From positions 1 to 64,000 of the forward strand of contig NZ_QVRA01000022.1 of the NCBI RefSeq assembly GCF_003591655.1: DNA of 64,000 nt, written 5' to 3'. The stretch is from Sphingobium terrigena. GTDB lineage: Bacteria; Pseudomonadota; Alphaproteobacteria; Sphingomonadales; Sphingomonadaceae. Each line of letters starts with the position of its first letter. The stretch's first letter is position 1. A program made the translations under genes and the position numbers. Positions 33,381 through 41,621 of this stretch are shown here, piece by piece. The notes beneath the pieces are model-generated. The model made no database searches. It saw only the letters and a list, made by a program, of their open reading frames with translations, and was not told where the DNA came from.

Positions 33381-34346
33381 CTAATGGGTCGTGAAACTGT
33401 CGAGCGCCAGCGGGAAGATACGCGAGCAAAAGGCGCAATCGACGCCGATAATGCCGTCGCTGTCCGCCATATCGACCCGCTCCTCCGCCGGGAAGCGACC
33501 GATGACATCGCGAATATGGGCGATATCGCAGCGGCATCCCTTGGCCAGTGGCGACGGCTCGGTGACGCGTACTTCCGGCTCCTCATGGAAGAGGCGCCAG
33601 ACGATGTCGGTCAGCGGCAGCGTCTCATCGGTCAGTTCCGCCTTGCCCAGCGTGATCCCCAAGGCCTGAACATGCTCCCATTCCGGGTGATCGTGGCGGA
33701 CATGCAGTCGCTCCCGCCCGACTTCGCCTTCGGGCAGATGCTGGATCAACATGCCCCCGGCAATGCAGCCCTGCCCGGCATCATGACGGGTGCCCATGCG
33801 GATGATGCTGGGGATTTGTTCGGACTGGAAGAAATATTGCTCCGCCGCATCGGCCAGCGTTTCGCCATCCAGCGGCACGATGCCCTGATAGCGTTCGCCG
33901 GTGACCGACTGGTCGAAAGTGATGGCGAGATAGCCCTTGCCGAACAGGCCGAACAGCGTGGGATCAGGACCAAGTTCGGCCAGCCGGTCGGCGTCGAACT
34001 TCGCGTAACCGCGCAGCTCGCCATTTTTATAGTCCGCGACCAGCAGCCGGACGACACCATTTTCGGTCTGCGCCTGCAGCGTCAGCTGGCCGCCCGCCTG
34101 TTTGAGCGTGCTGCCGAGCAGCGCGGCCAGCACCAGCGCGGACGCCAGCAGCCGCTCGATCGGCGGGGGGTAAGCATGGGCGGCCAATACCTGATCCAGC
34201 ACCGGACCCAGTCGCACTATTCGCCCGCGCGCATGGCGCGACGGGATGGTGAAGCCGATGGCATGGTCGATAGGGGGAGGCAGGAGCTTTGTTCCTTTTG
34301 ATCCATCCGTCCCCGGACAATCTCCGGGGGCGGATGGGAATGTCAT
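33381..34346 (-). CDS. hslO: Hsp33 redox-regulated chaperone
   Basis: Holdase chaperone switched on by oxidation and heat. The 321-residue protein has the Hsp33 core and the redox switch CRC ... CAFC near the C-terminus (in GCRCDIAHI and VDCAFCSR), whose cysteines bind zinc when reduced. The start at 34346 fits; about 19 bases after argF. The argD-argF-hslO order is conserved in alphaproteobacteria. Confidence 0.94.
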   Translation of the reverse strand: MTFPSAPGDCPGTDGSKGTKLLPPPIDHAIGFTIPSRHARGRIVRLGPVLDQVLAAHAYPPPIERLLASALVLAALLGSTLKQAGGQLTLQAQTENGVVRLLVADYKNGELRGYAKFDADRLAELGPDPTLFGLFGKGYLAITFDQSVTGERYQGIVPLDGETLADAAEQYFFQSEQIPSIIRMGTRHDAGQGCIAGGMLIQHLPEGEVGRERLHVRHDHPEWEHVQALGITLGKAELTDETLPLTDIVWRLFHEEPEVRVTEPSPLAKGCRCDIAHIRDVIGRFPAEERVDMADSDGIIGVDCAFCSRIFPLALDSFTTH

Positions 34347-34365
34347 GCCCGAATATAGGGCGGCT

Positions 34366-35292
34366 CTAAAGCTTTCCAAGCGCCCAGAGCAGGACCGACT
34401 TCTGGCCATGGATGCGGTTTTCCGCTTCGTCCCAGATCAGCGACTGGGGACCGTCGATCACCTCTGCCACCACTTCCTCGCCACGATGGGCGGGCAGGCA
34501 GTGGAGGAATTTGGCTTCCGGCCTGGCTTCCACCATCAGCGCGGGCGTGACCTGATAGGGCATCATCGCCGCCAGCTTCTCTTCCGCATGGGACTGGCCC
34601 ATCGAAATCCAGGTGTCGGTAACGACGACGTCCGCGCCCGCCACCGCCGCTATCGGAGCGCGGGTCAGGGTGATGCGCGCGCCCAATGCCTCCGCCGCCG
34701 CCGCGAAGGCCGGATCGGGATCATAGCCCTGCGGCACGGCGACGCGGACGTCGAACTTCAACAGGCCCGCCGCCTCGATGATCGAATGGAGGACATTGTT
34801 GCCGTCACCCAGCCAAGCCCACTGGCTGCCGGGAAGCGCCAGCCCATGTTCCACCACGGTCAGCAGGTCTGCGACGATCTGGCAGGGATGCGACAGATCG
34901 GTCAGACCATTGATGACCGGGACGGTGGCGTAATGGGCCATCTCCTCGATCTTGGCATGGTCGTCGGTGCGGATCATGATCGCGTCGCACATGCGGCTCA
35001 GCACGCGGGCGGTGTCCGCCACCGTCTCGCCCCGGCCCAGCTGGCTGGTCGCGCCATCGAGGATCAGCGACGTGCCGCCCAACTGGCGGATCGCCATGTC
35101 GAAGGAAACGCGGGTGCGGGTCGAGTTTTTCTCGAAGATCATCGCCAGGGTGTGACCCGCGAGTGGCGCATCAGTGTCGACGCGGCCCTTGGGCCAGCTG
35201 GCCCGTGCGGCCTTCCGGTCGATGGCGTCGGCAATCATTGCGGCGATCGCGTCACCGCCTGCGTCGGACAGGTTCAGGAAATGTCTGGTCAT
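34366..35292 (-). CDS. argF: Ornithine carbamoyltransferase
   Basis: Forms citrulline from ornithine and carbamoyl phosphate. The 308-residue protein has the carbamoyl-phosphate motif STRTR (in EKNSTRTRVSF), the HPCQ motif, DTWISMGQ and the ornithine-site HCLPAHRG. The ATG at 35292 has AGAGG 8 bases upstream; a GTG three codons earlier is less likely. Confidence 0.96.
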   Translation of the reverse strand: MTRHFLNLSDAGGDAIAAMIADAIDRKAARASWPKGRVDTDAPLAGHTLAMIFEKNSTRTRVSFDMAIRQLGGTSLILDGATSQLGRGETVADTARVLSRMCDAIMIRTDDHAKIEEMAHYATVPVINGLTDLSHPCQIVADLLTVVEHGLALPGSQWAWLGDGNNVLHSIIEAAGLLKFDVRVAVPQGYDPDPAFAAAAEALGARITLTRAPIAAVAGADVVVTDTWISMGQSHAEEKLAAMMPYQVTPALMVEARPEAKFLHCLPAHRGEEVVAEVIDGPQSLIWDEAENRIHGQKSVLLWALGKL

Positions 35293-35308
35293 CAGAACCA
35301 CCTCTTAA

Positions 35309-35405
35309 CCGTTCAGGCTGAGCGAAGTCGAAGCCCCCGCCTGAACGAAGTGAAGGCACCTCGCTTCGCTCGGCGATACCCTTCGACTTCGCTCAGGGCG
35401 AACGG
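35309..35405. repeat. Dispersed intergenic inverted repeat
   Basis: CCGTTCAGGCTGAGCGAAGTCGAAG at the left mirrors CTTCGACTTCGCTCAGGGCGAACGG at the right. It lies between argD and argF within the arg-hslO operon. Confidence 0.75.
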
Positions 35406-35414
35406 AGTTTGATA

Positions 35415-36611
35415 TCAGGCCGCCTGGGCCTCCGCATAGCTGCGCGCGCCGGCGGACAGCTTTTCGATACATTCGGCGATATGGCTTTCGTCAATCACCA
35501 GCGGCGGCAGGATTCGGACGACATTCTGCCCCGCCGACACAGTCAGCAGGCCATGATGGTCGCGCAGATGCGCCACGAAGCTGCGCGCCTCCACCGTATC
35601 GCTCAGCTTCACGCCCAGCATCAGGCCCATGCCGCGCACGTCCTGGAACAGGCCGTCATGGTTGGGAATGAGCTGTTCCAGCGCCGCGCGCAGGCGCGCC
35701 CCAATCGCTTTCACATGATCCATGAACCCGTCGGACATGACTTCTTCCAGCACGGCCAGACCCGCCGCCATGGCGAGCGGATTGCCGCCATAGGTGGTGC
35801 CGTGGGTGCCAAATACCATGCCCTTGGCCGCTTCCTCGGTCGCCAGGCACGCACCCAGCGGGAAGCCCGCGCCAATGCCCTTGGCCACCGACATGATGTC
35901 GGGCGTGATGCCATATTGTTCATGCGCGAAGAAGGTGCCGGTGCGGGCATAGCCGCACTGAACCTCATCCAGGATCAGCAGCAGGCCATGCTCGTCGCAC
36001 GCCTTGCGCAGGCCGGTCAGGAATGCGTGCGTCGCAGGCGTCACGCCACCTTCGCCCTGCACCGGCTCCAGCAGGAAACCGGCCGTGTTGTCGTCAATCT
36101 GCGCCAGCGCGGCGTCCAGATCGTTGAACGGCACCACGGTAAAGCCGGGCAGCAACGGTTCGAACCCGTCGCGCATCTTGGGCTGGCTGGTGGCCGAAAT
36201 CGTCCCCAGCGTCCGCCCGTGAAAGGCGTTGTCGAAGCTGATGATCTTGTGCCGGTGCGCCTGGCCATTCACATAATGATAGCGGCGCGCGGTCTTGATC
36301 GCGCATTCCACCGCCTCGGCGCCCGAATTGGTGAAGAACACGGTATCGGCAAAGGTCGTGTCGACCAGCTTCTGCGCGAATTTTTCGCCCAGCGGCATTC
36401 CGTAGAGGTTGGACACATGCATCAGGGTCGCTGCCTGATCGGCGATCGCCTTCACCAGCTTGGGATGGCCATGACCCAGCAGGTTCACCGCAATGCCACT
36501 GGCAAAGTCGAGATAGCGCTCACCGCGCTCGCCGATCAGATGGCACCCCTCGCCTCGCACCGGACGAACATCGCACCGGGGGTAAACGGGCATGAGCGGC
36601 GTAATCGACAT
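35415..36611 (-). CDS. argD: Acetylornithine/succinyldiaminopimelate aminotransferase
   Basis: PLP enzyme of arginine (and lysine) synthesis. The 398-residue protein has the class III features: FTNSGAEAVECAIKTAR, FHGRT, LLILDEVQCGYARTG and the PLP lysine in IMSVAKGIGAGFPLG, plus GTHGTTYGGNP. The ATG at 36611 begins MSITPLMP with GGGAAGG upstream. First gene of argD-argF-hslO. Confidence 0.95.
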   Translation of the reverse strand: MSITPLMPVYPRCDVRPVRGEGCHLIGERGERYLDFASGIAVNLLGHGHPKLVKAIADQAATLMHVSNLYGMPLGEKFAQKLVDTTFADTVFFTNSGAEAVECAIKTARRYHYVNGQAHRHKIISFDNAFHGRTLGTISATSQPKMRDGFEPLLPGFTVVPFNDLDAALAQIDDNTAGFLLEPVQGEGGVTPATHAFLTGLRKACDEHGLLLILDEVQCGYARTGTFFAHEQYGITPDIMSVAKGIGAGFPLGACLATEEAAKGMVFGTHGTTYGGNPLAMAAGLAVLEEVMSDGFMDHVKAIGARLRAALEQLIPNHDGLFQDVRGMGLMLGVKLSDTVEARSFVAHLRDHHGLLTVSAGQNVVRILPPLVIDESHIAECIEKLSAGARSYAEAQAA

Positions 36612-36670
36612 GAGCCTTCCCTTTCTGGGCTTGATGCGCGTCCTTGCACGAAGGACTGGTGATACAACGC

Positions 36671-36700
36671 AAAAAGGCGGCCCCCGCCGGGCCGCCCTTT
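36671..36700 (-). terminator. Intrinsic terminator at the end of the flagellar cluster
   Basis: On the minus strand GGGCGGCCC-GGCGG-GGGCCGCC is followed by TTTTT (36671-36675). It sits between fliS and argD and should end the fliD-fliS message. Confidence 0.85.
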
Positions 36701-36779
36701 GCGAGCATCGCCTATACAGACGCCATGTTGGGGGTGCAACCCCGCAACACAGGCCATTCGGGTAGCTGTGGTATCCTTG

Positions 36780-36803
36780 AAAATGCGCGAAAGAGCGCAT
36801 TTT
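36780..36803. terminator. AT-flanked hairpin downstream of fliS
   Basis: AAAATGCGC (36780-36788) and GCGCATTTT (36795-36803) form a 9-bp stem with a 6-base loop, 45 bases after the fliS stop. The symmetric A and T ends would let it work as a bidirectional terminator or 3'-end stabiliser. Confidence 0.6.
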
Positions 36804-36847
36804 ATATGCCGCACCGGCCCGTACGTCAGCACATTCCCAAAGAAGCC

Positions 36848-37243
36848 CTACCCGATCTGGTTCCAGGCGTCGGCGATTTCCGCGACCAGTTCGCGCGCCT
36901 GATCGACCGGTTCTGCCGACCGTTCCTTGGCCCCTACCAGCAGCAGGCGGCGCGCTTCGCGGTAGATTTGCGCCAGGCCCACGGAAATGTCGCCGCCCTT
37001 GTCGAAATCGAGGCTCGATTCGAGCGCGAAGAGGATCGACATCGCCCGCGCCTGCTTGTCGGACACTTTCATCCGGTCGCCATTGCGTTCGGCCAGCGCC
37101 GCCGCATCCATCGCGATCAGCAGTTCGTCGAACAAGATCTTGACCAGCGCATGAGGGGTCGCGCCTTCGGTCCGGCTGCCCGAATGGACCGCCGCATAGC
37201 GCCGTGCCGCCGTGTTGCCTGCATAACCCTGATTGTAGAACAT
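36848..37243 (-). CDS. fliS: Flagellar export chaperone FliS
   Basis: Binds flagellin before export and prevents its polymerisation in the cytosol. The 131-residue helical protein has the family pattern YAAVHSGSRTEGATPHALVKILFDELL, ILFALESSLDFDKGG and the LVAEIADAWNQI end. It is 17 bases after fliD and is the last gene of the flagellar cluster. Confidence 0.9.
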   Translation of the reverse strand: MFYNQGYAGNTAARRYAAVHSGSRTEGATPHALVKILFDELLIAMDAAALAERNGDRMKVSDKQARAMSILFALESSLDFDKGGDISVGLAQIYREARRLLLVGAKERSAEPVDQARELVAEIADAWNQIG

Positions 37244-37260
37244 CGTCTTGGCGTCCCCGG

Positions 37261-38664
37261 TTAATTGTCGCTGTTGTTCCAGATTTCAATCTGCTGATCG
37301 AGATAGCTCTGCGTCGCCTTGAGCGCGGTGAGCCGCGTTTCCATCTTGGAATAGACGCTGGTCAGCTGCGCTTCGTAGCTGGCCATTTGCGTGTCGAGCT
37401 TTTCCAGCTGCTCGGCCAGCGTTTCGGCCAATTCCTTATATTTGGCCTGCGCCTGCACCAGTGCGCCATCCTTGTTCTGAATCTTGTCGCGCACGCTGTC
37501 CATCAAGCCCGCCAGCCCCGGATTGGTGGCCGAAGTGACCGTGGGGTTGAGCAATTGCGTGATCGCAGCAGGATCGGCGGCGATCGCCTTGTCCAGCGTC
37601 TCGGTGTTGAGTTTCAGCGTGCCGTCGCGATTGGTGGCGACGCCAATGTCCGACAGCGTCTTGTAAGTGCCGGTAGCGGACAGCGCAGTGGAGGTCATCG
37701 CCGAGAGCTGGCGGCGCATGTCGCGGATCGACGAATCGCCGTTCAACACCCCCGCAGACGCGGAGTCCGCGCCCGTAGCCGTTGCCGTGTTCAGCGCCTT
37801 GACCAGCGTATTATAGGCGTCGACAAATTCGACCATCAGGTCGCGCATAGACGTGGTCGGCTCGGTCGTCGCCAGCGTGACCGTGGTGCCGGGCGCGGCC
37901 TTGTTAAGGTCGATCCGCAGATTGGCGATCGCGGTGTCGACGGTGTTGCTGGCATAATGCTGCTCCACCCCGTCGAGCTTGATGATCGCATTTTGCGGGC
38001 TGGCCTTTGACACCATGGTCGCGCTGTCGGTGCCATTCCAGGCGAAGGCGGCAAGATCAACGCCGCTGACCGAAGTCAGCGAGAAATCATTGGCCGCGCC
38101 GGTCGCACCCTTCATCACCAGCCGCGTCCCCTGCATGTCGGTGACGACTGATGCGGTGACACCCAGCCCCGATGCGTTGATCGCGGCGGCAAGGCCGGTA
38201 TAGCTGTTGTTGGTGGCCGTGATGGTGATGGCGGCGGTGGAGCCGCCAACCGTCAGGGTCAGTTCGCCCTGCCCGACCGCGCTGGCCGCCGTAGCGCCGG
38301 ACACCGGGGTCGATGCCAGGGTGCGGGCGGATGCGAGTTGCTGCACTTCCAGCTGCGCGGGCAACCCTGTCGGCACGCCGCCCGGCAGCAGGCTGACCGA
38401 TGCGATGCTGGTGTCGTTGGAGGCAGGCACACCTGCATAGCCGGTGCCGGACAACAAGGTGGACAGCGCGTCGGCAAAAGTATCAAGCGAGCTGGAGGCC
38501 GATGCCAGCGCGGAAATCCGCGCGCTGTTCAGGCTCTGGCGATCGGTGATCACCTTTTCCTTGGGATCGCGCGTGGCGGCGACCAGGCTGGTGACGAGCG
38601 ACTTGGTGTCGATGCCCGATCCGATGCCGAGCGCGGTGGTGATACTGCTGCTGACCGATGCCAT
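37261..38664 (-). CDS. fliD: Flagellar hook-associated protein 2 (filament cap)
   Basis: Forms the cap under which flagellin folds at the filament tip. The 467-residue protein has the FliD N-terminal segment (ALGIGSGIDTKSLVTSLV), a middle domain and a C-terminal coiled coil (about 410-460) ending TQSYLDQQIEIWN. It has a sigma-28-type site just upstream, so it is probably transcribed with fliS as a late flagellar unit. Confidence 0.92.
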   Translation of the reverse strand: MASVSSSITTALGIGSGIDTKSLVTSLVAATRDPKEKVITDRQSLNSARISALASASSSLDTFADALSTLLSGTGYAGVPASNDTSIASVSLLPGGVPTGLPAQLEVQQLASARTLASTPVSGATAASAVGQGELTLTVGGSTAAITITATNNSYTGLAAAINASGLGVTASVVTDMQGTRLVMKGATGAANDFSLTSVSGVDLAAFAWNGTDSATMVSKASPQNAIIKLDGVEQHYASNTVDTAIANLRIDLNKAAPGTTVTLATTEPTTSMRDLMVEFVDAYNTLVKALNTATATGADSASAGVLNGDSSIRDMRRQLSAMTSTALSATGTYKTLSDIGVATNRDGTLKLNTETLDKAIAADPAAITQLLNPTVTSATNPGLAGLMDSVRDKIQNKDGALVQAQAKYKELAETLAEQLEKLDTQMASYEAQLTSVYSKMETRLTALKATQSYLDQQIEIWNNSDN

Positions 38665-38685
38665 TGCGCCGTCCTTTCAGAGGAA

Positions 38686-38712
38686 AGAACGGCGCTAGCG
38701 CAAAGACCTTTA
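38686..38712 (-). promoter_or_regulatory. Sigma-28 (FliA)-type promoter of fliD
   Basis: Reading the minus strand: TAAA (38712-38709), 15 bases, then GCCGTTCT (38693-38686). The E. coli FliA consensus is TAAA-N15-GCCGATAA. It ends 21 bases before the fliD ATG, and AAAGGA lies between. Confidence 0.75.
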
Positions 38713-38746
38713 GGAATGATTTTCGCGCGATACGTCGCGCGGTCCG

Positions 38747-39205
38747 TCAGTTGGCGAAGGCCAGCACCTGATCGACCGTGCCGCGATTGAGGGTGCCTTG
38801 CGCGGCATTGGCATAGGCGGCCTGTTCGACCATGCGCCGGGCGATGACGGCGGCATGTTCGACCGCTTCCTTACTGGCGGGCGGTAGCGGCACCAGGATG
38901 ATCGGCACCGGCATCATCGCCTGAATCGCGCCTGCCGCCGCTTCGACGCTGGGCGGGTTGGTCACCGATCGCAGGTCAGCCAATATGTCGGCAATCTCGA
39001 CATGGACCTTGGCATATTCAGCGGCGCTGGCGACATCTTCGTCGATCGACGCACGGTCGATCTGCGGCGCGGCAGTGCGCGCGCCGGGCGCTTCGCGATC
39101 CGATCGACCCGACGATGCAGGCGGGACGGCCTGCACCGTGGACAGCGCCCGCGATGCGGCCCTGTCTATCGGCGATACTTCGCTGCGTGAACCATAGTCG
39201 CTCAT
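38747..39205 (-). CDS. Unknown flagellar-cluster protein between flhB and fliD
   Basis: A 152-residue cytoplasmic protein I cannot assign. Residues 1-55 are polar and Ala/Ser/Arg-rich and probably disordered; residues 55-80 form a helix (KVHVEIADILADLRS); 90-110 are Pro-rich (MMPVPIILVPLPP); and 110-150 are helical, with VIARRMVEQAAYANAAQG. It occupies the slot where FlaG often sits (before fliD-fliS) but lacks the FlaG signature (a strand with YVxVxD and TGEVIRxIP). It has its own sigma-28-type site (39238..39264), so it should be made late with flagellin and cap. Possible roles: a chaperone, a filament-length factor or an exported part. Function is open. Confidence 0.7.
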   Translation of the reverse strand: MSDYGSRSEVSPIDRAASRALSTVQAVPPASSGRSDREAPGARTAAPQIDRASIDEDVASAAEYAKVHVEIADILADLRSVTNPPSVEAAAGAIQAMMPVPIILVPLPPASKEAVEHAAVIARRMVEQAAYANAAQGTLNRGTVDQVLAFAN

Positions 39206-39237
39206 GACGCACCATCATAATGCGTCCCCATGAAGAG

Positions 39238-39264
39238 ATTACGGACGAGTGCGGCTAAACTTTA
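39238..39264 (-). promoter_or_regulatory. Sigma-28 (FliA)-type promoter of the unknown gene 38747..39205
   Basis: Minus strand: TAAAGTTT (39264-39257), which is the E. coli FliA -35 consensus exactly, an 11-base spacer, then TCCGTAAT (39245-39238). It falls in the only non-coding gap between flhB and the gene, 33 bases before the ATG. Confidence 0.75.
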
Positions 39265-39295
39265 ATTCACCAAAACAGATTCGCTGTCACGACCC

Positions 39296-40432
39296 TTATC
39301 GTTTCTTGCCATCCGCGTCGAAGCGCAGGTCGTCGGGGACGGTGATGAACGGACGGTCCATCTCGCTCGCCATGCGGTTTTCGACCCGGAATACGAAGGC
39401 CAGCACGGTCGCGACCGCCATATAAAGGCCTTCATTGACGATCTGCCCGGCGCGCGAGGTGAAGTAGATGGCGCGGGCAAGTTCGGGATATTGCAGGACG
39501 GTCACGCCATTCTGGTCGGCCAGCTCGCGGATGGCGGCGGCGATCGCATCGCTGCCGCGCGCGACCACGACCGGCGCGGCATCGACGCCGGGCTTGTAGC
39601 GCAGCGCGACGGCGAAATGGGTCGGGTTGGTGATGATGACGCTGGCTTCGGCCACGGCCTGCCGGGTGGAGCCGTTGAGCGTTTCAAACTGGCGGCGGCG
39701 AATCTGGCCCTTGAGTTCGGGCGAGCCTTCGCTTTCCTTATGCTCATCCTTGATTTCCTGCTTGGACATGCCGAGCCGCTTGGCGCGCTGCATGATCTGG
39801 GCGGGCACGTCGATACCCGCGATCAGGAACAGCCCGCCCGCCATCAGCAGACAGGTGAGGATGAACATATTGCCAAGGTCCGCCATGGCCGGCGCAATGC
39901 CCTGCTTGCCCAGGCCGATGATCGCGGTCAGCCGGTCCCAGATCATCCACACGCCGATGCTGCCGAGCAGCCCGACCTTCGCGATCGATTTGAGCAGTTC
40001 GATCAGCCCCTGAGTGCCGAATATCCTTTTGAGACCCGCGCCAGGGTTCATCTTCGATGCCTTGGGGGCGAAGGCACCGGGGCGGAAGCCGAGCGACCCC
40101 AGCAGGGCAGGCGCGGCGATGGCGGCGAGGAAAGTCGCCAGCATGACGCCTGCCACCGGCAGGGCGATGCCGGTCAGCAGGTCCATCCCGCGTTCGGCAG
40201 GGGAAAAATCGACGATGTCATCGCGCCGGAAGCGCAGCGCCTGGGTCAGCATGTCCGACAAAGCATCGATCATCGACGGCCCGGCCACCGCCAGCCAGCC
40301 GATGCCCGCCATCACCACCAGCGCCGTACCCAGTTCGCGCGACTGGAGGATGTCGCCCTTCTTCGCGGCATCCTGCAATTTTTTGGGTGTCGGTTTTTCG
40401 GTCTTTTCGCCGCCGCCGGGACTGTCCGCCAT
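39296..40432 (-). CDS. flhB: Flagellar type III export protein FlhB
   Basis: Export-gate component that switches substrate specificity from hook to filament. The 378-residue protein has four membrane helices (about 35-210) and a cytoplasmic domain with the self-cleavage site NPTH (269-272, in VIITNPTHFAVALRYK). Last gene of the long fliE-to-flhB run, 3 bases after fliR. Confidence 0.96.
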   Translation of the reverse strand: MADSPGGGEKTEKPTPKKLQDAAKKGDILQSRELGTALVVMAGIGWLAVAGPSMIDALSDMLTQALRFRRDDIVDFSPAERGMDLLTGIALPVAGVMLATFLAAIAAPALLGSLGFRPGAFAPKASKMNPGAGLKRIFGTQGLIELLKSIAKVGLLGSIGVWMIWDRLTAIIGLGKQGIAPAMADLGNMFILTCLLMAGGLFLIAGIDVPAQIMQRAKRLGMSKQEIKDEHKESEGSPELKGQIRRRQFETLNGSTRQAVAEASVIITNPTHFAVALRYKPGVDAAPVVVARGSDAIAAAIRELADQNGVTVLQYPELARAIYFTSRAGQIVNEGLYMAVATVLAFVFRVENRMASEMDRPFITVPDDLRFDADGKKR

Positions 40433-40435
40433 GGC

Positions 40436-41218
40436 CTAGCGTCCTTCCGCGATCGACTGGGCGTGGTCGAGACCTGCCTTGAGCGCGACCGTCAGCCCCT
40501 CGCCCATGATCGGCGCGGCAATCGCCAGCAGGACAAGGCCGGCCATCATCGCCATCGGCATACCCACGGCAAACAGGTTGAGCGAGGGCGCTGCGCGGGC
40601 CAGCATCCCCATGACGATCTGCACCAGCACCAGCGCGAAACCGACCGGCAGCGCGACGGTAACACCAGCACCCAGCAGTGCGCCGCCAAATTCGACCAGA
40701 TGCCAGACCGCATCGTTGGACAGCATCGCCGCGCCGGGCGGAAGCGCCTGATAGCTTTTGACGACGAACCCGGCGAGCAGCAGATGGCCGTCCATGCCAA
40801 GCAGCAGGAAGGTCGCGAGGATGGACAGGAATTGCCCCACCACCTGCGTCCCCTGCCCCGATGACGGGTCGATCATCGCGGCGAAATTAAGGCCCATCGC
40901 GTTGCCGATCGTTTCCCCCGCGACGAAGGCGGCGGCGTAACCGATCTGCACCGCAAAGCCCATGGCCAGGCCCGCCAGCACTTCGCCCGCGACCATCATC
41001 ACGCCTTCAAAACTGGCGATGCCATCGGGCGGCAGGGTAATGGTGACGGTGTTGAGCGCGGCAAGGCCGAGCGCGAGGCTGAGGATCAGGCGCAGTTGCA
41101 GCGGCACGGCGGGCGCGCCGAATACAGGAGCCGCGATGAAGGCCGCGCCGGGGCGGATCATGGCGATCAGCCAGACCCACAACTGGGCCTCTACCCCGGC
41201 GAAGCCCGGTGCGATCAT
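40436..41218 (-). CDS. fliR: Flagellar biosynthesis protein FliR
   Basis: A 260-residue export-gate protein with about six membrane helices, beginning with AQLWVWLIAMIRPGAAF and containing GFAVQIGYAAAFVAGETIG and the LLLAGFVVKSYQALPPG segment. It overlaps fliQ by 4 bases (ATGA) and is followed directly by flhB. Confidence 0.95.
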   Translation of the reverse strand: MIAPGFAGVEAQLWVWLIAMIRPGAAFIAAPVFGAPAVPLQLRLILSLALGLAALNTVTITLPPDGIASFEGVMMVAGEVLAGLAMGFAVQIGYAAAFVAGETIGNAMGLNFAAMIDPSSGQGTQVVGQFLSILATFLLLGMDGHLLLAGFVVKSYQALPPGAAMLSNDAVWHLVEFGGALLGAGVTVALPVGFALVLVQIVMGMLARAAPSLNLFAVGMPMAMMAGLVLLAIAAPIMGEGLTVALKAGLDHAQSIAEGR

Positions 41219-41487
41219 TGGAGCAGGTCCGGTATCCGCTCGAAAATCTCGCGGGTGAAATCGGCGATCAGTACCATGATCGATCCGCCGAACAGGGCGA
41301 GCATCCCGCCCACGACGATGATCTTGGGAATGAAGCTCAATGTCTGTTCGTTGATCGAGGTCGCGGCCTGCACCATGCCGATGACAAGGCCCGCGACCAG
41401 CGCGGGCAACAGGATGGGCGCCGCGGCCAGCGCGGTGATCCAGAGCGCCTGCTGGGCCAGGCCCATGAAGAAATCGGCGTTTTCCAT
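41215..41487 (-). CDS. fliQ: Flagellar biosynthesis protein FliQ
   Basis: A 90-residue export-gate protein with two membrane helices; the ITALAAAPILLPALVAGLVIG and ATSINEQTLSFIPKI stretches are family hallmarks. It lies after a dispersed repeat that separates it from fliP. Confidence 0.94.
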   Translation of the reverse strand: MENADFFMGLAQQALWITALAAAPILLPALVAGLVIGMVQAATSINEQTLSFIPKIIVVGGMLALFGGSIMVLIADFTREIFERIPDLLQ

Positions 41488-41496
41488 GCCCTACTT

Positions 41497-41601
41497 CCGT
41501 TCGCCCTGAGCGAAGTCGAAGGGTATGCCTGAGCGCAGCGAAGGCGCGGGCCTCGCCTCGCTCCGCTCGGCTGAAGGCTTCGACAAGCTCAGCCCGAACG
41601 G
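41497..41601. repeat. Dispersed inverted repeat inside the flagellar operon (fliP/fliQ gap)
   Basis: CCGTTCGCCCTGAGCGAAGTCGAAG at one end and CTTCGACAAGCTCAGCCCGAACGG at the other, with nested GCGCAGCG and TCGGCTGA blocks. The unit fills almost the whole gap between the fliP stop and the fliQ start. Confidence 0.8.
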
Positions 41602-41621
41602 AGGTTGGATATTGGCGCGGC

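Noticed and set aside
38747..39205. Assignment of the unknown flagellar gene as flaG
   Set aside because: Position fits, but the FlaG strand and TGEVIRxIP-like signature are absent.
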